The notes under the pieces are model-generated. The model was given only the letters and a program-made list of their open reading frames with translations, made no database searches and had not been told where the DNA came from. Below are positions 8,918-17,640 of a stretch of 64,000 nucleotides of DNA, piece by piece. The stretch comes from Mesorhizobium sp. M1E.F.Ca.ET.045.02.1.1 (GTDB taxonomy: Bacteria > Pseudomonadota > Alphaproteobacteria > Rhizobiales > Rhizobiaceae), in NCBI RefSeq assembly GCF_003952485.1, contig NZ_CP034447.1, positions 4,230,501 through 4,294,500 of the forward strand, read 5' to 3'. A program made the translations under genes and the position numbers. Every line of letters starts with the position of its first letter. Position 1 is the first letter of the stretch.

Positions 8918-10705
8918 ATGACACAATACGGCGTCGACCTCTTGTGGGTCCTTATCCTTGTAAGTCTCGGACTTTCCGCTCTCGCGATCTTCGTTTCAGT
9001 ATCTAGGCACCGTCATCAGCATCCAAAGGGTGTGAACACGCCTGCCCCGGGTGACGATGTCGCCTCGGAAGCCGCGCGCAAGGTGTTGCGCGAATTCGAG
9101 AAGAACGGGCAGTCGGTCGACGCCGCCCTCGTCACCTGGTCGCCGGAGACGCTGCGCAAGATCCTCACCGAGGACCTGCCGGACGCACAGGTCATCGTCG
9201 TTTCCAACCGCGAACCCTACATCCACAATGAGGACAAGAACGGCGATGTCGAACTCGTCGTACCGGCGAGCGGACTGGTCTCGGCACTGGAGCCGATCAC
9301 GCGCGCCTGCGCCGGCACATGGATCGCCTATGGCGGCGGCAGCGCAGACCACGTCGTGGTCGACGCGAATGACCGGGTGCAGGTGCCGCCTGGCAATCCC
9401 TCCTACACGCTGCGCCGGGTCTGGCTGACCGAAGAGCAATATCAGGGCTACTATCTCGGCTTCGCCAATGAAGGGCTGTGGCCGCTCTGCCATGTCGCCT
9501 TCACCCGCCCGACCTTCCGCGATTCTGACTGGGAAGCCTATGAGGCTGTCAACCGCAAGTTCGCCGATACGGTGGTCGCCGAGGCCCGCAACGAGCGGCC
9601 GATCGTGCTGGTCCAGGATTATCACTTCGCGCTGCTGCCGCGCATGATCCGCGAGCGCTTGCCGGACGCGATCGTCATCACTTTCTGGCACATTCCGTGG
9701 CCGAATTCGGAAGTGTTCAGCATCTGCCCATGGCGCGAACGCATCCTCGACGGGCTGCTCGGCAGCTCGATCATTGGGTTCCATACCCAATTCCACGCCA
9801 ACAACTTCACCGAAAGCGTCGATCGTTTCATGGAGAGCCGGATCGAGCGCGCCGACGCCGCCATATCCTATGGCGGCCAAACGACGCTGGTGCATGCCTA
9901 TCCGATCTCTATCGAATGGCCCGTCGAGTTGTTGAAGGCCCTGCCTTCGGTCGAGGACTCGCGACAACACATCCGCGAGCGGTTCGGCATTCCGGCCGAT
10001 GCCAAGCTCTGCGTCGGCGTCGAGCGTCTCGACTACACCAAGGGCATCCTCGACCGCTTCCATGCGCTGGACGAGCTGTTCATCCGCCATCCGGAAACGA
10101 TCGGCAAGGTGGTGTTCCTGCAGATCGCCGCGCCCAGCCGCGGCTCGCTGCCGGCCTACAAGCAACTGCATGAGGAATGCCTGCGCTTGGCCGAGGAGCT
10201 CAACGAGCGCTATGGCAACGAGCATTACCACCCTGTGGTGCTGGTGGCCGAGCATCACTCGCAGAAGGGTGTCTACGAAATCTATCGGGCCGCCGACATC
10301 TGCCTCGTCACAAGCCTGCATGACGGAATGAACCTCGTCGCCAAGGAATTTGTCGCCTCCCGCGATGACGAGCAGGGCGTGCTCCTGCTCAGCACCTTCG
10401 CCGGCGCCTCGCGCGAGCTGCTGGAGGCGCTGATCGTCAATCCCTATGACGCGGCGATGATGAGCGAGACCATGCTGCAGGCACTCACCATGGGGCCGGA
10501 AGAGCAGCACGAGCGCATGCGGCGCATGCGCGAGATCGTCCGCGACAACAACGTCTATCGCTGGGCCGGCAGCATGCTGCTCGACGCGGCGCGGCTCAGG
10601 AAGCGCGACGAGCTCGACCGGGTCACGGCTTTATCCGACCGGTCGCTGAATGGCGACAATGTCGTCTCCATATTCGAACGCAAACAGGCAGTCGGATTCC
10701 GATGA
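8918..10705 (+). CDS. otsA: Trehalose-6-phosphate synthase with N-terminal membrane anchor
   Basis: A 595-residue GT20 enzyme that joins UDP-glucose (or ADP-glucose) and glucose-6-phosphate. Visible motifs are [60 protein letters not shown] and [15 protein letters not shown], covering the substrate-binding loops of OtsA. It is about 120 residues longer than E. coli OtsA. The extra N-terminus has one membrane-spanning segment (about residues 7-28) and a basic, histidine-rich linker, so the enzyme is probably tethered to the inner membrane. The start at 8918 follows GGAGGCAA; an upstream in-frame start at 8828 would bury the anchor behind 30 polar residues. It overlaps otsB by 4 nt. Confidence 0.9.
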   Translation: MTQYGVDLLWVLILVSLGLSALAIFVSVSRHRHQHPKGVNTPAPGDDVASEAARKVLREFEKNGQSVDAALVTWSPETLRKILTEDLPDAQVIVVSNREPYIHNEDKNGDVELVVPASGLVSALEPITRACAGTWIAYGGGSADHVVVDANDRVQVPPGNPSYTLRRVWLTEEQYQGYYLGFANEGLWPLCHVAFTRPTFRDSDWEAYEAVNRKFADTVVAEARNERPIVLVQDYHFALLPRMIRERLPDAIVITFWHIPWPNSEVFSICPWRERILDGLLGSSIIGFHTQFHANNFTESVDRFMESRIERADAAISYGGQTTLVHAYPISIEWPVELLKALPSVEDSRQHIRERFGIPADAKLCVGVERLDYTKGILDRFHALDELFIRHPETIGKVVFLQIAAPSRGSLPAYKQLHEECLRLAEELNERYGNEHYHPVVLVAEHHSQKGVYEIYRAADICLVTSLHDGMNLVAKEFVASRDDEQGVLLLSTFAGASRELLEALIVNPYDAAMMSETMLQALTMGPEEQHERMRRMREIVRDNNVYRWAGSMLLDAARLRKRDELDRVTALSDRSLNGDNVVSIFERKQAVGFR

Positions 10706-11493
10706 ACTTACAGACAGATTTGACGCCACGACTCCCCGAAGGTCGATGGGCGCTTTTCCTCGACATTGACGGAACCTTGCTGGAACACGCGGCCCATCCG
10801 GACAGCGTGTCGGTCGGCGAGGGGCTGCGCCTCCTGCTGGAGACGATCGACCAGCGGCTGGACGGCGCGCTCGCCTTCATCACCGGCCGCTCGATCGCGG
10901 CCGTCGACGGCCTGTTCGACCCCTTGAAGCTGCGGATCGCCGGCCTCTATGGGCTGGAACACAGGCTGACGCCGGACGGGCAAATCGAGGCCGCCGACGA
11001 GCCGGAGGATATGGCGGCACTGGCCGACGAGATCGAGCTCGAGCTGGCAAGCAAGGCCGTCTATATCGAGCGCAAGGGCCCGGTGCTCGCTATTCACACA
11101 AGGGCGGCGCCGCATTTGCTGGCCCGCGCGACGGAACTGGTCGAGGCGGCGCTTGCCCGCCTGCCGGAAGGATACCGGGTCATCGCCGGCAATGCCGGCG
11201 TCGAGCTGATGCCGCTCGAAGCCGCCAAGGGGGCGGCGATCAGGCGCTTCATGCAGCTCGATCCGTTCAGCGGCCGGCGTCCGGTATTCCTCGGCGACGA
11301 CACGTCGGACGAGAACGGCTTTGAGACCGTCAATGCCGCGGGCGGGATCTCGATCCGCGTGAAGCCGCAGGGCGAGACCGCGGCACGCTTCGCCATCGCC
11401 GACGTCGCCAGCGCGATCGCCTGGCTCGAGGCGAATTTCGGCACAACCGATGAAGAAGAAATCATCCGCCGCAGTTCGGCATTGCCTACCTAG
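10702..11493 (+). CDS. otsB: Trehalose-6-phosphate phosphatase
   Basis: A 263-residue HAD-superfamily phosphatase. Motif I is LFLDIDGTLLEHAAHP (Asp nucleophile and acid/base near residues 19-21), motif II lies in AFITGRSIAAVDGLF, the conserved AGLYGLEHR follows, and motif IV is FLGDDTSDENGFE. It removes the phosphate from trehalose-6-phosphate made by OtsA, giving trehalose. The start overlaps the otsA stop (ATGA), indicating coupled translation. The length is normal for OtsB. A palindromic repeat follows directly after the stop. Confidence 0.93.
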   Translation: MNLQTDLTPRLPEGRWALFLDIDGTLLEHAAHPDSVSVGEGLRLLLETIDQRLDGALAFITGRSIAAVDGLFDPLKLRIAGLYGLEHRLTPDGQIEAADEPEDMAALADEIELELASKAVYIERKGPVLAIHTRAAPHLLARATELVEAALARLPEGYRVIAGNAGVELMPLEAAKGAAIRRFMQLDPFSGRRPVFLGDDTSDENGFETVNAAGGISIRVKPQGETAARFAIADVASAIAWLEANFGTTDEEEIIRRSSALPT

Positions 11494-11502
11494 AGCGGTT
11501 CA

Positions 11503-11588
11503 CCGTTTCACGGAAACGGCGACCCGCTGTACCCCTTGTTTTGACGCAATTCCAGACGGAAAACCGCTCACACTTTTCCTGGAATTGC
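11503..11588. repeat. Palindromic intergenic repeat downstream of otsB
   Basis: Two hairpins in tandem. The first has seven paired bases either side of a 3-nt loop (11503-11519). The second pairs GCAATTCCA at 11546 with TGGAATTGC ending at 11588, with inner GGAAAA/TTTTCC pairing. A related sequence occurs at 24340-24379, so this is a dispersed repeat family. It may also end otsB transcription or protect the convergent 3' ends. Confidence 0.7.
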
Positions 11589-11624
11589 TTTAGCCATACG
11601 GAGAATGTGTCGGCCGCCGGTCAT

Positions 11625-12656
11625 TCAGTTTCTGTCGACCGGCTTGGAGCGCATCCGGGAAACGGTCTCGCGCTCGGCGCGCTTGGAGCGCATCGGCGGC
11701 AGGCCGCGATCGACGAGGTCCATGTCCTCCAGCACCATGTCGCCCATGCGCTTGAAAGCGACGTCGAGCGCGCCGGCGCGGTGGGCCGAACGCAGGAAGC
11801 CGGGCAGGGCGCGGACCGGATGGTCCTTCGCCAACGGCTCCTCCGGGAAGACGTCGCTGGCGGCGACGATGTGGCCGCTCTTCACCGCCGCCATCAAGGC
11901 CGCAAAATCGACGACACCGGCGCGGCTGAGGAGGATGAAGGCGGCGCCCTTGCGCATCTTCGCGAAGGCATCGGCGCCGAGGAAACCCTGGTTCTCGCTG
12001 GTCACCGAGGCGACGACGAAGACGAAATCGCTTTCCGACAGCACCTTGTCGAGCGAGGCCGGTTCGACGCCGTGCTCGACAAGTACGGAAGGCGGCAGCC
12101 ATGGGTCATAGACCCTGGTGCGGGTGCGGAAGCCGGAAAGCAGGCGATTGAGCGCGCGGCCAAGATCGCCGAAGCCGATGATGCCCACATCGGCGCCCGA
12201 GAGCAGTCGGGCTTTCTGGTTGCCGTCGCCGCCCCACAGCTCCTTGCCTTGCCGGAAGGCGAGGTCGGCATCGACGATGTTGCGCGCCAGGTTGAGCGCC
12301 ATGGCAAGGCCGAGCTCCGCAACCGGTTCCGCAAACACCAGGCCGGTGGTGACGACGTGGATGCCGCGGGCGAACAGCGTCTCATAGGGCATGTTGTTGA
12401 TGAGGTTGGTCTCGACATTGAAGATGCAGCGCAGCGCCTTCAATTTCTCCAACGTGTCCGGCGCGATCGGCGGCTGGCCGACGATGTAGCGCGCTTCGGC
12501 CAGCACATTCGGAGGCAACTCAGCCACGCCTTCGGGCGTTGTCTCGACGATGCGATATTTTTTGCGAAACAGCGCCAGTTGCGGCGGCGTGAAAATCAGG
12601 TCGAGCGTGCGCGGTTCGGGCGCGCTGATCACCAGCGGCGAGGCTTTGTTGGACAT
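11625..12656 (-). CDS. D-isomer-specific 2-hydroxyacid dehydrogenase family protein
   Basis: A 343-residue NAD-dependent dehydrogenase. The catalytic/NAD domain has GADVGIIGFGDLGRALNRLL (Rossmann glycine motif, near residue 165), then FVFVVASVTSENQGFLGADAFAKM and AAFILLSRAGVVDFAALMAA with the conserved arginine, an acidic residue (PEEPLAKDHP), and a histidine region near the C-terminus (RSAHRAGA). It should interconvert a 2-keto acid and a D-2-hydroxy acid. The ATG at 12656 has a strong GGGAGGAAC site 6 nt upstream; a longer start at 12689 does not. It is divergent from the lacI-type regulator gene, with a palindromic operator between them, so probably controlled by it. Confidence 0.85.
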   Translation of the reverse strand: MSNKASPLVISAPEPRTLDLIFTPPQLALFRKKYRIVETTPEGVAELPPNVLAEARYIVGQPPIAPDTLEKLKALRCIFNVETNLINNMPYETLFARGIHVVTTGLVFAEPVAELGLAMALNLARNIVDADLAFRQGKELWGGDGNQKARLLSGADVGIIGFGDLGRALNRLLSGFRTRTRVYDPWLPPSVLVEHGVEPASLDKVLSESDFVFVVASVTSENQGFLGADAFAKMRKGAAFILLSRAGVVDFAALMAAVKSGHIVAASDVFPEEPLAKDHPVRALPGFLRSAHRAGALDVAFKRMGDMVLEDMDLVDRGLPPMRSKRAERETVSRMRSKPVDRN

Positions 12657-12737
12657 GATGTTCCTCCCGGCGCGACTGGATTGCGTCAATCACAACTGCG
12701 TTTTTTACTCCGGATGAAACGATTTACAACAGCGAAA

Positions 12738-12753
12738 AATCGATTTATCGATT
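12738..12753. promoter_or_regulatory. Candidate operator for the LacI-family regulator
   Basis: A perfect hyphenated palindrome, AATCGAT-TT-ATCGATT, lies in an A+T-rich patch between the divergent dehydrogenase and regulator genes. It has the size and symmetry of a LacI-family site. The core AAATCGATTT recurs at 13971-13980 at the start of the binding-protein gene. Binding by the adjacent regulator is inferred. Confidence 0.5.
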
Positions 12754-12799
12754 ACATTAGCAAGAGGGTTTGCGGCCAGCCGCCCGCGGGAGGAGATTA

Positions 12800-13873
12800 A
12801 TGGCGCAACAGGAAGCCCAGCAGCGGCGCCCGTCGATCCACGATGTGGCAAGCCATGCCGGCGTGTCCGCGGCGACCGTCTCCAAGGTGCTGGCCGGCGT
12901 CACGACGGTGAAGCCGGAAAACGCGCAGCGCGTCCTCGATGCCGTCGAACTGCTCGGCTACCGCGTCGACCCTTTAGCCTCCGACATGCGCCGGGCCAAG
13001 CGCCGCATCATCGGCGCCATCATGCCCGAGTTCGAAAGCGAGTTCTTCGGCCAGATGGTCACGGAACTCGAGGGCCTTGCCGAGCAGCGCGGCTACACAT
13101 TGGTGGCGGCGTCGAGCCGTGAATCCGAGGCGCGGGAGAAAGAGATCCTTGCCCGCATGCATGATTGGCGCGTCGCCGGCGTCGTGCTGGCGCCTGTGCG
13201 CAACGAGCATGGTCCCGCGGCCGCCTTCATGAAGGCGAACGGCATGACCGGGGTGCTGATCGACCGCGTGCTTGCCGACGATGCCTTCGACACGGTTTCG
13301 GCCGACAGTTCCGCGGCGAGCGCCGAAGTGGCGCGCGCGCTGGTCGGCAAGGGCCATCGCCATATCCTCGTGGTCGGCCTCGGCCAGCAGGCGGCGACTG
13401 TGCGTGCCCGTCTTGAGGGGTTCCGCAGCACCGCGCTGGAACTTGCGCCCGACATCCGCATCGACGTTGTGCTTTCCGAAAGCGAGGTCGAGCCTTTGCG
13501 GGCGCTGCTTCACGATTATTTCTCCAAGGGGGCTGACAGGGGCGAGCGGCCGACGGCGGTCTATTCGCTGTTCCTCAAGGGCACGCTGGTGGCGCTGTCG
13601 GAATTCCGGCGACGCGGCTGGCATTGCCCGAACGACATCTCGCTGGTCGGCTTCGACGATGCCGAATGGATGCAGGTGACCTGGCCGGCCATCGCCGCCG
13701 TGGTGCAGCCGGTGCGCGAGATCGCCGGCAACGCAATGGAAGTTTTGTTTCGCAGGATCGAAGGCGAGGGCGGCCCGCCGAGGGCGCGGCTCGAACCTTG
13801 CAAGGTGTTGATGCGGGAATCCGTTGGCTCGCCAGGCAGCGTCCCGCATTCCGGGGGAGGAGACCGACAATAG
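12800..13873 (+). CDS. LacI-family transcriptional regulator
   Basis: A 357-residue regulator. The N-terminal LacI helix-turn-helix is complete (SIHDVASHAGVSAATVSKVL, about residues 12-31, then the hinge region GYRVDPLASDMRR). A periplasmic-binding-protein-like sugar-sensing domain follows. The ATG at 12800 follows GGGAGGAG. It is divergent from the hydroxyacid dehydrogenase and is followed after 74 nt by a ribose-type ABC importer, so it probably senses that importer's sugar and represses both sides through the palindrome at 12738. Confidence 0.9.
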   Translation: MAQQEAQQRRPSIHDVASHAGVSAATVSKVLAGVTTVKPENAQRVLDAVELLGYRVDPLASDMRRAKRRIIGAIMPEFESEFFGQMVTELEGLAEQRGYTLVAASSRESEAREKEILARMHDWRVAGVVLAPVRNEHGPAAAFMKANGMTGVLIDRVLADDAFDTVSADSSAASAEVARALVGKGHRHILVVGLGQQAATVRARLEGFRSTALELAPDIRIDVVLSESEVEPLRALLHDYFSKGADRGERPTAVYSLFLKGTLVALSEFRRRGWHCPNDISLVGFDDAEWMQVTWPAIAAVVQPVREIAGNAMEVLFRRIEGEGGPPRARLEPCKVLMRESVGSPGSVPHSGGGDRQ

Positions 13874-13947
13874 CCCCCATTGTCGACAACGGAAGAAAAG
13901 CGCCGGCCCTGGCCCAGACACCCGGCGCAAACAAACGGAGGATTGGA

Positions 13948-14937
13948 ATGACATCGCTTATCCTGAAGATAAATCGATTTACTCTTGCATTGGGCGTCGC
14001 CTTGGTAATGTCAGCGGTCGGCGCCGCCAGGGCAGAAGACGGCGAATACGGCGTGCTGATGAAGACGCTGGCCAATCCGTTCTGGGGCGCGATGGCCCAG
14101 GGCGTCGCCGACGGCGCCAAGGAAGCCGGCGTGAAATACTTCCAGCAAGCGGCCGAAAGCGACCAGGCGGCCGAGCCGCAGCTCAACCTCTGCAACACGA
14201 TGCTGGAACGCAAGCCGGTGGCGATGATCACCGCGGCCATCAACTCGACCAACCTCCTGCCTTGCCTGAAGTCGGCGCAGGACGCCGGCATCAAGATCGT
14301 CGATCTCGACAACAATCTCGACCAGGCGGTTCTCGACAAGGAAGGCGTCAAGGTCACCTTCCATATCGGCTCCGACAATGTCGCGGCGGGCGCGCAGGGT
14401 GCTGAATATCTCGTCTCCAAGCTCGGCAAGGACGCCAAGGGTCCGGTGCTGGTGATCGAAGGTCTCTCCGGCAACATCACCGGCGAGAAGCGCGCCAAGG
14501 GCTTCGCCGACAAGCTGAAGGAACTGGCGCCAGGGCTGCAGATCGTCGCTTCGCTGCCGGGCGACTGGGATCGCGGCAAGGCGGCCTCGATCGCCACAGA
14601 CACGCTGACCGCGCATCCCGATCTCGTCGCCATCTTCTGCGCCAATGACGGCATGGCGCTGGGCGCCGTGGAATCGGTTTACGCTGCGGGCAAAGGCCAG
14701 CAGGTGACGATGATCGGCGTCGACGGCAATGTCGATGCGGTGAAGTCGATCAAGGAAGGCCGTCTCAACGCTTCCGTCGCGCAGCTTCCCTATCTCGTCG
14801 GCAAGCAGGCGGTCGAGAACGTCAAGAAGGCGCTGGCCGGCGAGAAGGTCGAGGAAAGCGTCGCGGTGCCCACCTTGGTGCTGACCAAGGACGTGCTCGA
14901 CGCGGGCAAGGAGCCGATGCTGCAATATGTGAAATGA
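13948..14937 (+). CDS. Sugar ABC importer periplasmic binding protein (RbsB type)
   Basis: A 329-residue binding protein with a Sec signal peptide (hydrophobic stretch through VALVMSAVGAARA, cleavage after about residue 28). The mature part has the repeated Rossmann-like halves of the RbsB class: LMKTLANPFWGAMAQGVADG, later FHIGSDNVAAGAQGAEYL, and the interdomain FCANDGMALGAVESV. The ATG at 13948 is preceded by ACGGAGGA. First gene of a transport operon with permease (15007), ATPase (15996) and a tagatose-epimerase-family gene (16777), so allulose, tagatose, allose or a related rare sugar is the likely ligand. Confidence 0.88.
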   Translation: MTSLILKINRFTLALGVALVMSAVGAARAEDGEYGVLMKTLANPFWGAMAQGVADGAKEAGVKYFQQAAESDQAAEPQLNLCNTMLERKPVAMITAAINSTNLLPCLKSAQDAGIKIVDLDNNLDQAVLDKEGVKVTFHIGSDNVAAGAQGAEYLVSKLGKDAKGPVLVIEGLSGNITGEKRAKGFADKLKELAPGLQIVASLPGDWDRGKAASIATDTLTAHPDLVAIFCANDGMALGAVESVYAAGKGQQVTMIGVDGNVDAVKSIKEGRLNASVAQLPYLVGKQAVENVKKALAGEKVEESVAVPTLVLTKDVLDAGKEPMLQYVK

Positions 14938-14943
14938 GGCAGT

Positions 14944-14981
14944 AGGCAGTAGGGGTGCCTAGTCCCTAATCCCCACTGCCT
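14944..14981. repeat. Stem-loop between binding-protein and permease genes
   Basis: AGGCAGTAGGGG (14944-14955) can pair with CCCCACTGCCT (14971-14981) with one bulge. Hairpins directly after a binding-protein gene often stabilise its message and lower expression of the downstream permease; that role is inferred here. Confidence 0.55.
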
Positions 14982-15006
14982 AACCCCTACCCGAAGGGTA
15001 AAAAAC

Positions 15007-15999
15007 ATGTCTTCCGAAACGGCGCAGCCCGGTTTCTGGGCTCGGGTGCAGCGCGCATCCGTCGAGAGGCTCCACATCAGGCTGGAGTCCCTGGTCGTGC
15101 TTCTGGCGCTGAGTGCGGCGATGGCGCTGCTGTCGCCCTTCTTCCTGTCGCTCAGCAATTTCCTCAACATCCTGCTCGCGACCTCGACGATCGGCGTGCT
15201 GGCGATTGCCGCCACCTTCGTCATCGGCTCGGGCGGGCTCGACCTTTCGCTCGGATCGGTCATGGGGCTCGCCGGCGTGGCCGGCGCCTTCGTTGCCGTC
15301 AATCTCGGCTGGCCGTCGGTGTTCGCCGTGATCGCCTGCATCCTTGCCGGCGCGATTGCCGGCTATATCAACGGGCAATTGGTGACTCGCGCCTTCGTGC
15401 CGGCCTTCATCGTCACGCTCGGCATGCTGGGCCTGGCGCGCGGGCTGGCGCTGGTCATCTCGCAGGGCAGGGCGATCTACGGCCTGCCGCCCGAGATCGT
15501 CTATATCGGGCAAGGACGGCCCTTGGGCATTCCGATGCCGGTCATCATCTTCGTGCTGACGGCGATCGTCGCGCATGCGGTGCTCGCCTATACGCGCTTC
15601 GGCCGCCACACGCTGGCGCTCGGCGACAGCGAGGGTGCCGCGCGCGCGGCCGGCATCCGCGTCGAGCAGCACCGGCGCATCATCTATACGCTGTCCGGCG
15701 CGCTCGCCGGCCTTGCCGGTCTGCTCTTCACCGCCCGCGTCAATGCCGGCGATCCGACCGCCGGCATCAATTACGAGCTTACGGCAATCACTGCTGCGAT
15801 CATCGGCGGCACCAACCTCTTCGGCGGCCGCGCCTCGATCCTTGGAACCATGATCGGCGCGCTGATCATGGGCGTGTTGCAGAACGGCCTGACGCTGCTA
15901 GCCGTGCAGTCCTATTACCAGCAGATGGCGATCGGCGCGGTGCTGATCCTCGCGGTCTTCATCGACCAGTACCAGGTGCGGAAGGAGTCGCGCGTATGA
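15007..15999 (+). CDS. Sugar ABC importer permease (RbsC type)
   Basis: A 330-residue inner-membrane protein with about eight to ten hydrophobic segments. The conserved motifs of the ribose-type permease family are present: GSGGLDLSLGSVMGLAG (about residues 77-93), RFGRHTLALGDSEGAARAAG and AAIIGGTNLFGGRAS. It lies 69 nt behind the binding-protein gene, with a hairpin between, and overlaps the ATPase gene by 4 nt. It forms the membrane channel of the rare-sugar importer inferred for this operon. Confidence 0.9.
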   Translation: MSSETAQPGFWARVQRASVERLHIRLESLVVLLALSAAMALLSPFFLSLSNFLNILLATSTIGVLAIAATFVIGSGGLDLSLGSVMGLAGVAGAFVAVNLGWPSVFAVIACILAGAIAGYINGQLVTRAFVPAFIVTLGMLGLARGLALVISQGRAIYGLPPEIVYIGQGRPLGIPMPVIIFVLTAIVAHAVLAYTRFGRHTLALGDSEGAARAAGIRVEQHRRIIYTLSGALAGLAGLLFTARVNAGDPTAGINYELTAITAAIIGGTNLFGGRASILGTMIGALIMGVLQNGLTLLAVQSYYQQMAIGAVLILAVFIDQYQVRKESRV

Positions 16000-16772
16000 C
16001 CCTGCTTTCGCTCCACGGCATCCGCAAAAGCTTCGGCGCGGTCGACGTGCTGCATGGCGTCGACCTGTCGGTCGCGGCCGGCGAAGTGGTCGGGCTGGTC
16101 GGCGACAATGGCGCCGGCAAGTCGACGCTGATGAAGACCATCACCGGCATCTACCGCGCCGACACCGGCTCGATCGAATTCGACGGCAAGGACATCCTTG
16201 CGCTCGATCCCGGCCAGCGGCGCCGCCTCGGCATCGAGATGATCTACCAGGATCTTTCGCTCGCTAAACAACAGGATGTGGCGTCGAACATCTTCCTTGG
16301 ACGCGAGCCGACGAAAAGGCTGCTCGGCCTGTTTCCCGGCTTCGTCGACAAGGCGGAGATGGACCGCCAGGCGGCGCGGATGATCGAGCGGTTGGGCGCA
16401 CATCTGCCGTCGATCAGCCGCTCCGTCGGCTCCTTCTCCGGCGGCCAGCAGCAGACGGTAGCGATCGCCCGCGCGCTGACCTTCAATCCGAAGCTCGTCA
16501 TCATGGACGAGCCGACGGCGGCGCTCGCCGTGCGCGAGGTGCAAAGCGTGCTCGATCTCATCCGGCGGCTGAAGTCGGAAGGCATCGCCGTCATCCTGAT
16601 CTCGCATCGGCTGAACGACGTGCTTTCGGTCACCGACCGCATCGTGGTGCTGCGCCACGGAAGGGCGGATGCCGATCTCGTCACCGCCAGGACCAACATG
16701 AACGAAGTCGTCAGCCGCATCGTCGGCGGCGGCGATATCGCCGCCGCCGCGGCGCATGAACAACGAGGCTGA
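15996..16772 (+). CDS. Sugar ABC importer ATP-binding protein (single-domain, FrcA type)
   Basis: A 258-residue ATPase with one nucleotide-binding domain, unlike the double-domain RbsA. Walker A is GDNGAGKSTLMK (near residue 38), the signature is SFSGGQQQTVAIARAL, Walker B is LVIMDEPTAALAV and the H-loop is ILISHRLNDV. Single-domain ATPases of this length serve rhizobial FrcBCA-like importers and probably act as a homodimer. The start overlaps the permease stop (ATGA), and the stop is 4 nt before the epimerase start. Confidence 0.92.
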   Translation: MTLLSLHGIRKSFGAVDVLHGVDLSVAAGEVVGLVGDNGAGKSTLMKTITGIYRADTGSIEFDGKDILALDPGQRRRLGIEMIYQDLSLAKQQDVASNIFLGREPTKRLLGLFPGFVDKAEMDRQAARMIERLGAHLPSISRSVGSFSGGQQQTVAIARALTFNPKLVIMDEPTAALAVREVQSVLDLIRRLKSEGIAVILISHRLNDVLSVTDRIVVLRHGRADADLVTARTNMNEVVSRIVGGGDIAAAAAHEQRG

Positions 16773-16776
16773 GCTT

Positions 16777-17631
16777 ATGAATACATTTGGACTGCACACT
16801 TTCGCCATCGCTCCGGTCTGGGATCTTGGCCGCATCGAGCCGCAGATGGACCGGCTAAAGGAGCTTGGCATCGGGCTGATGGAGATCCCGCTGCTGCGCC
16901 CCGAGGAGATCGACACCAAGCGCACGCGCGGCTTCGCCAACCATTATGGCGTCGAGCTCATCCCGTCGCTCGGCCTGCCGCGCGCGCTCGACGTGGTCGA
17001 ACGGCCGGATGAGGCGCTCGACTTCCTGCAGCCGGCCTTCAAGGTCTGCAACGAGGTGGGCAGTGAGGCGCTCGGCGGCGTCACCTACGGCACGATCGGC
17101 AAGACGACCGGCCGGGCGACGACGCAAAGGGAGATCGACGGCATATGCCGCTTCCTCGAACGGGCGGCGAAGTCGGCGAAGTCGCGCAGCCTGAAGCTCG
17201 GCATCGAGCCCTGCAACCGTTACGAGACGCATCTGATCAACCGCGGCATCGACGCGGCGCGGATCATCGAGCGGATCGGCGCCGACAACATCTTCATCCA
17301 TCTCGACACCTACCACATGCATATCGAGGAAGAGAGCTTTGCCGCCGGCTTCGAGGCGTCGGCGCCCTTCCTCGGCTATGTCCATGTGTCGGAGGCCAAT
17401 CGCGGCGTGCCGGGGCGGGGCATGCTCAACTGGGCGGCCTGCATGAAGGCGATCGCCGACATCGGCTATGAAGGCGCGATCACGCTCGAAAGCATGAACC
17501 ATGTCGATGTCGACATTGCCGGCGGGCTCGCGGTGTGGCGCCCGGTGGCGGAGGACCCGCGCGACGTCATCGAGGTCGGGCTGCCCTTCCTGCGAGAGGA
17601 GGCGAAGAAGGCCGGACTGACGCTGGGATAA
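16777..17631 (+). CDS. D-tagatose/D-allulose 3-epimerase family enzyme
   Basis: A 284-residue TIM-barrel epimerase. Residues E144, D177, H203 and E238 have exactly the spacing of the four metal ligands of Pseudomonas cichorii D-tagatose 3-epimerase (E152, D185, H211, E246), and E150 matches its second glutamate. The diagnostic stretch is LGIEPCNRYETHLIN, followed by HLDTYHMHIEEES. It should epimerise a ketohexose or ketopentose at C3. The ATG at 16777 was preferred over one at 16756 that lies inside the ATPase gene. Its position at the end of the importer operon suggests it converts the imported sugar into a common intermediate. Confidence 0.9.
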   Translation: MNTFGLHTFAIAPVWDLGRIEPQMDRLKELGIGLMEIPLLRPEEIDTKRTRGFANHYGVELIPSLGLPRALDVVERPDEALDFLQPAFKVCNEVGSEALGGVTYGTIGKTTGRATTQREIDGICRFLERAAKSAKSRSLKLGIEPCNRYETHLINRGIDAARIIERIGADNIFIHLDTYHMHIEEESFAAGFEASAPFLGYVHVSEANRGVPGRGMLNWAACMKAIADIGYEGAITLESMNHVDVDIAGGLAVWRPVAEDPRDVIEVGLPFLREEAKKAGLTLG

Positions 17632-17640
17632 GCGGGCCTT

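Noticed and set aside
11541..12800. A 419-codon plus-strand frame opposite the hydroxyacid dehydrogenase
   Set aside because: Antisense shadow: composition is Arg/Glu/Gln-rich without family features, while the minus strand encodes a clear dehydrogenase with a strong ribosome site.
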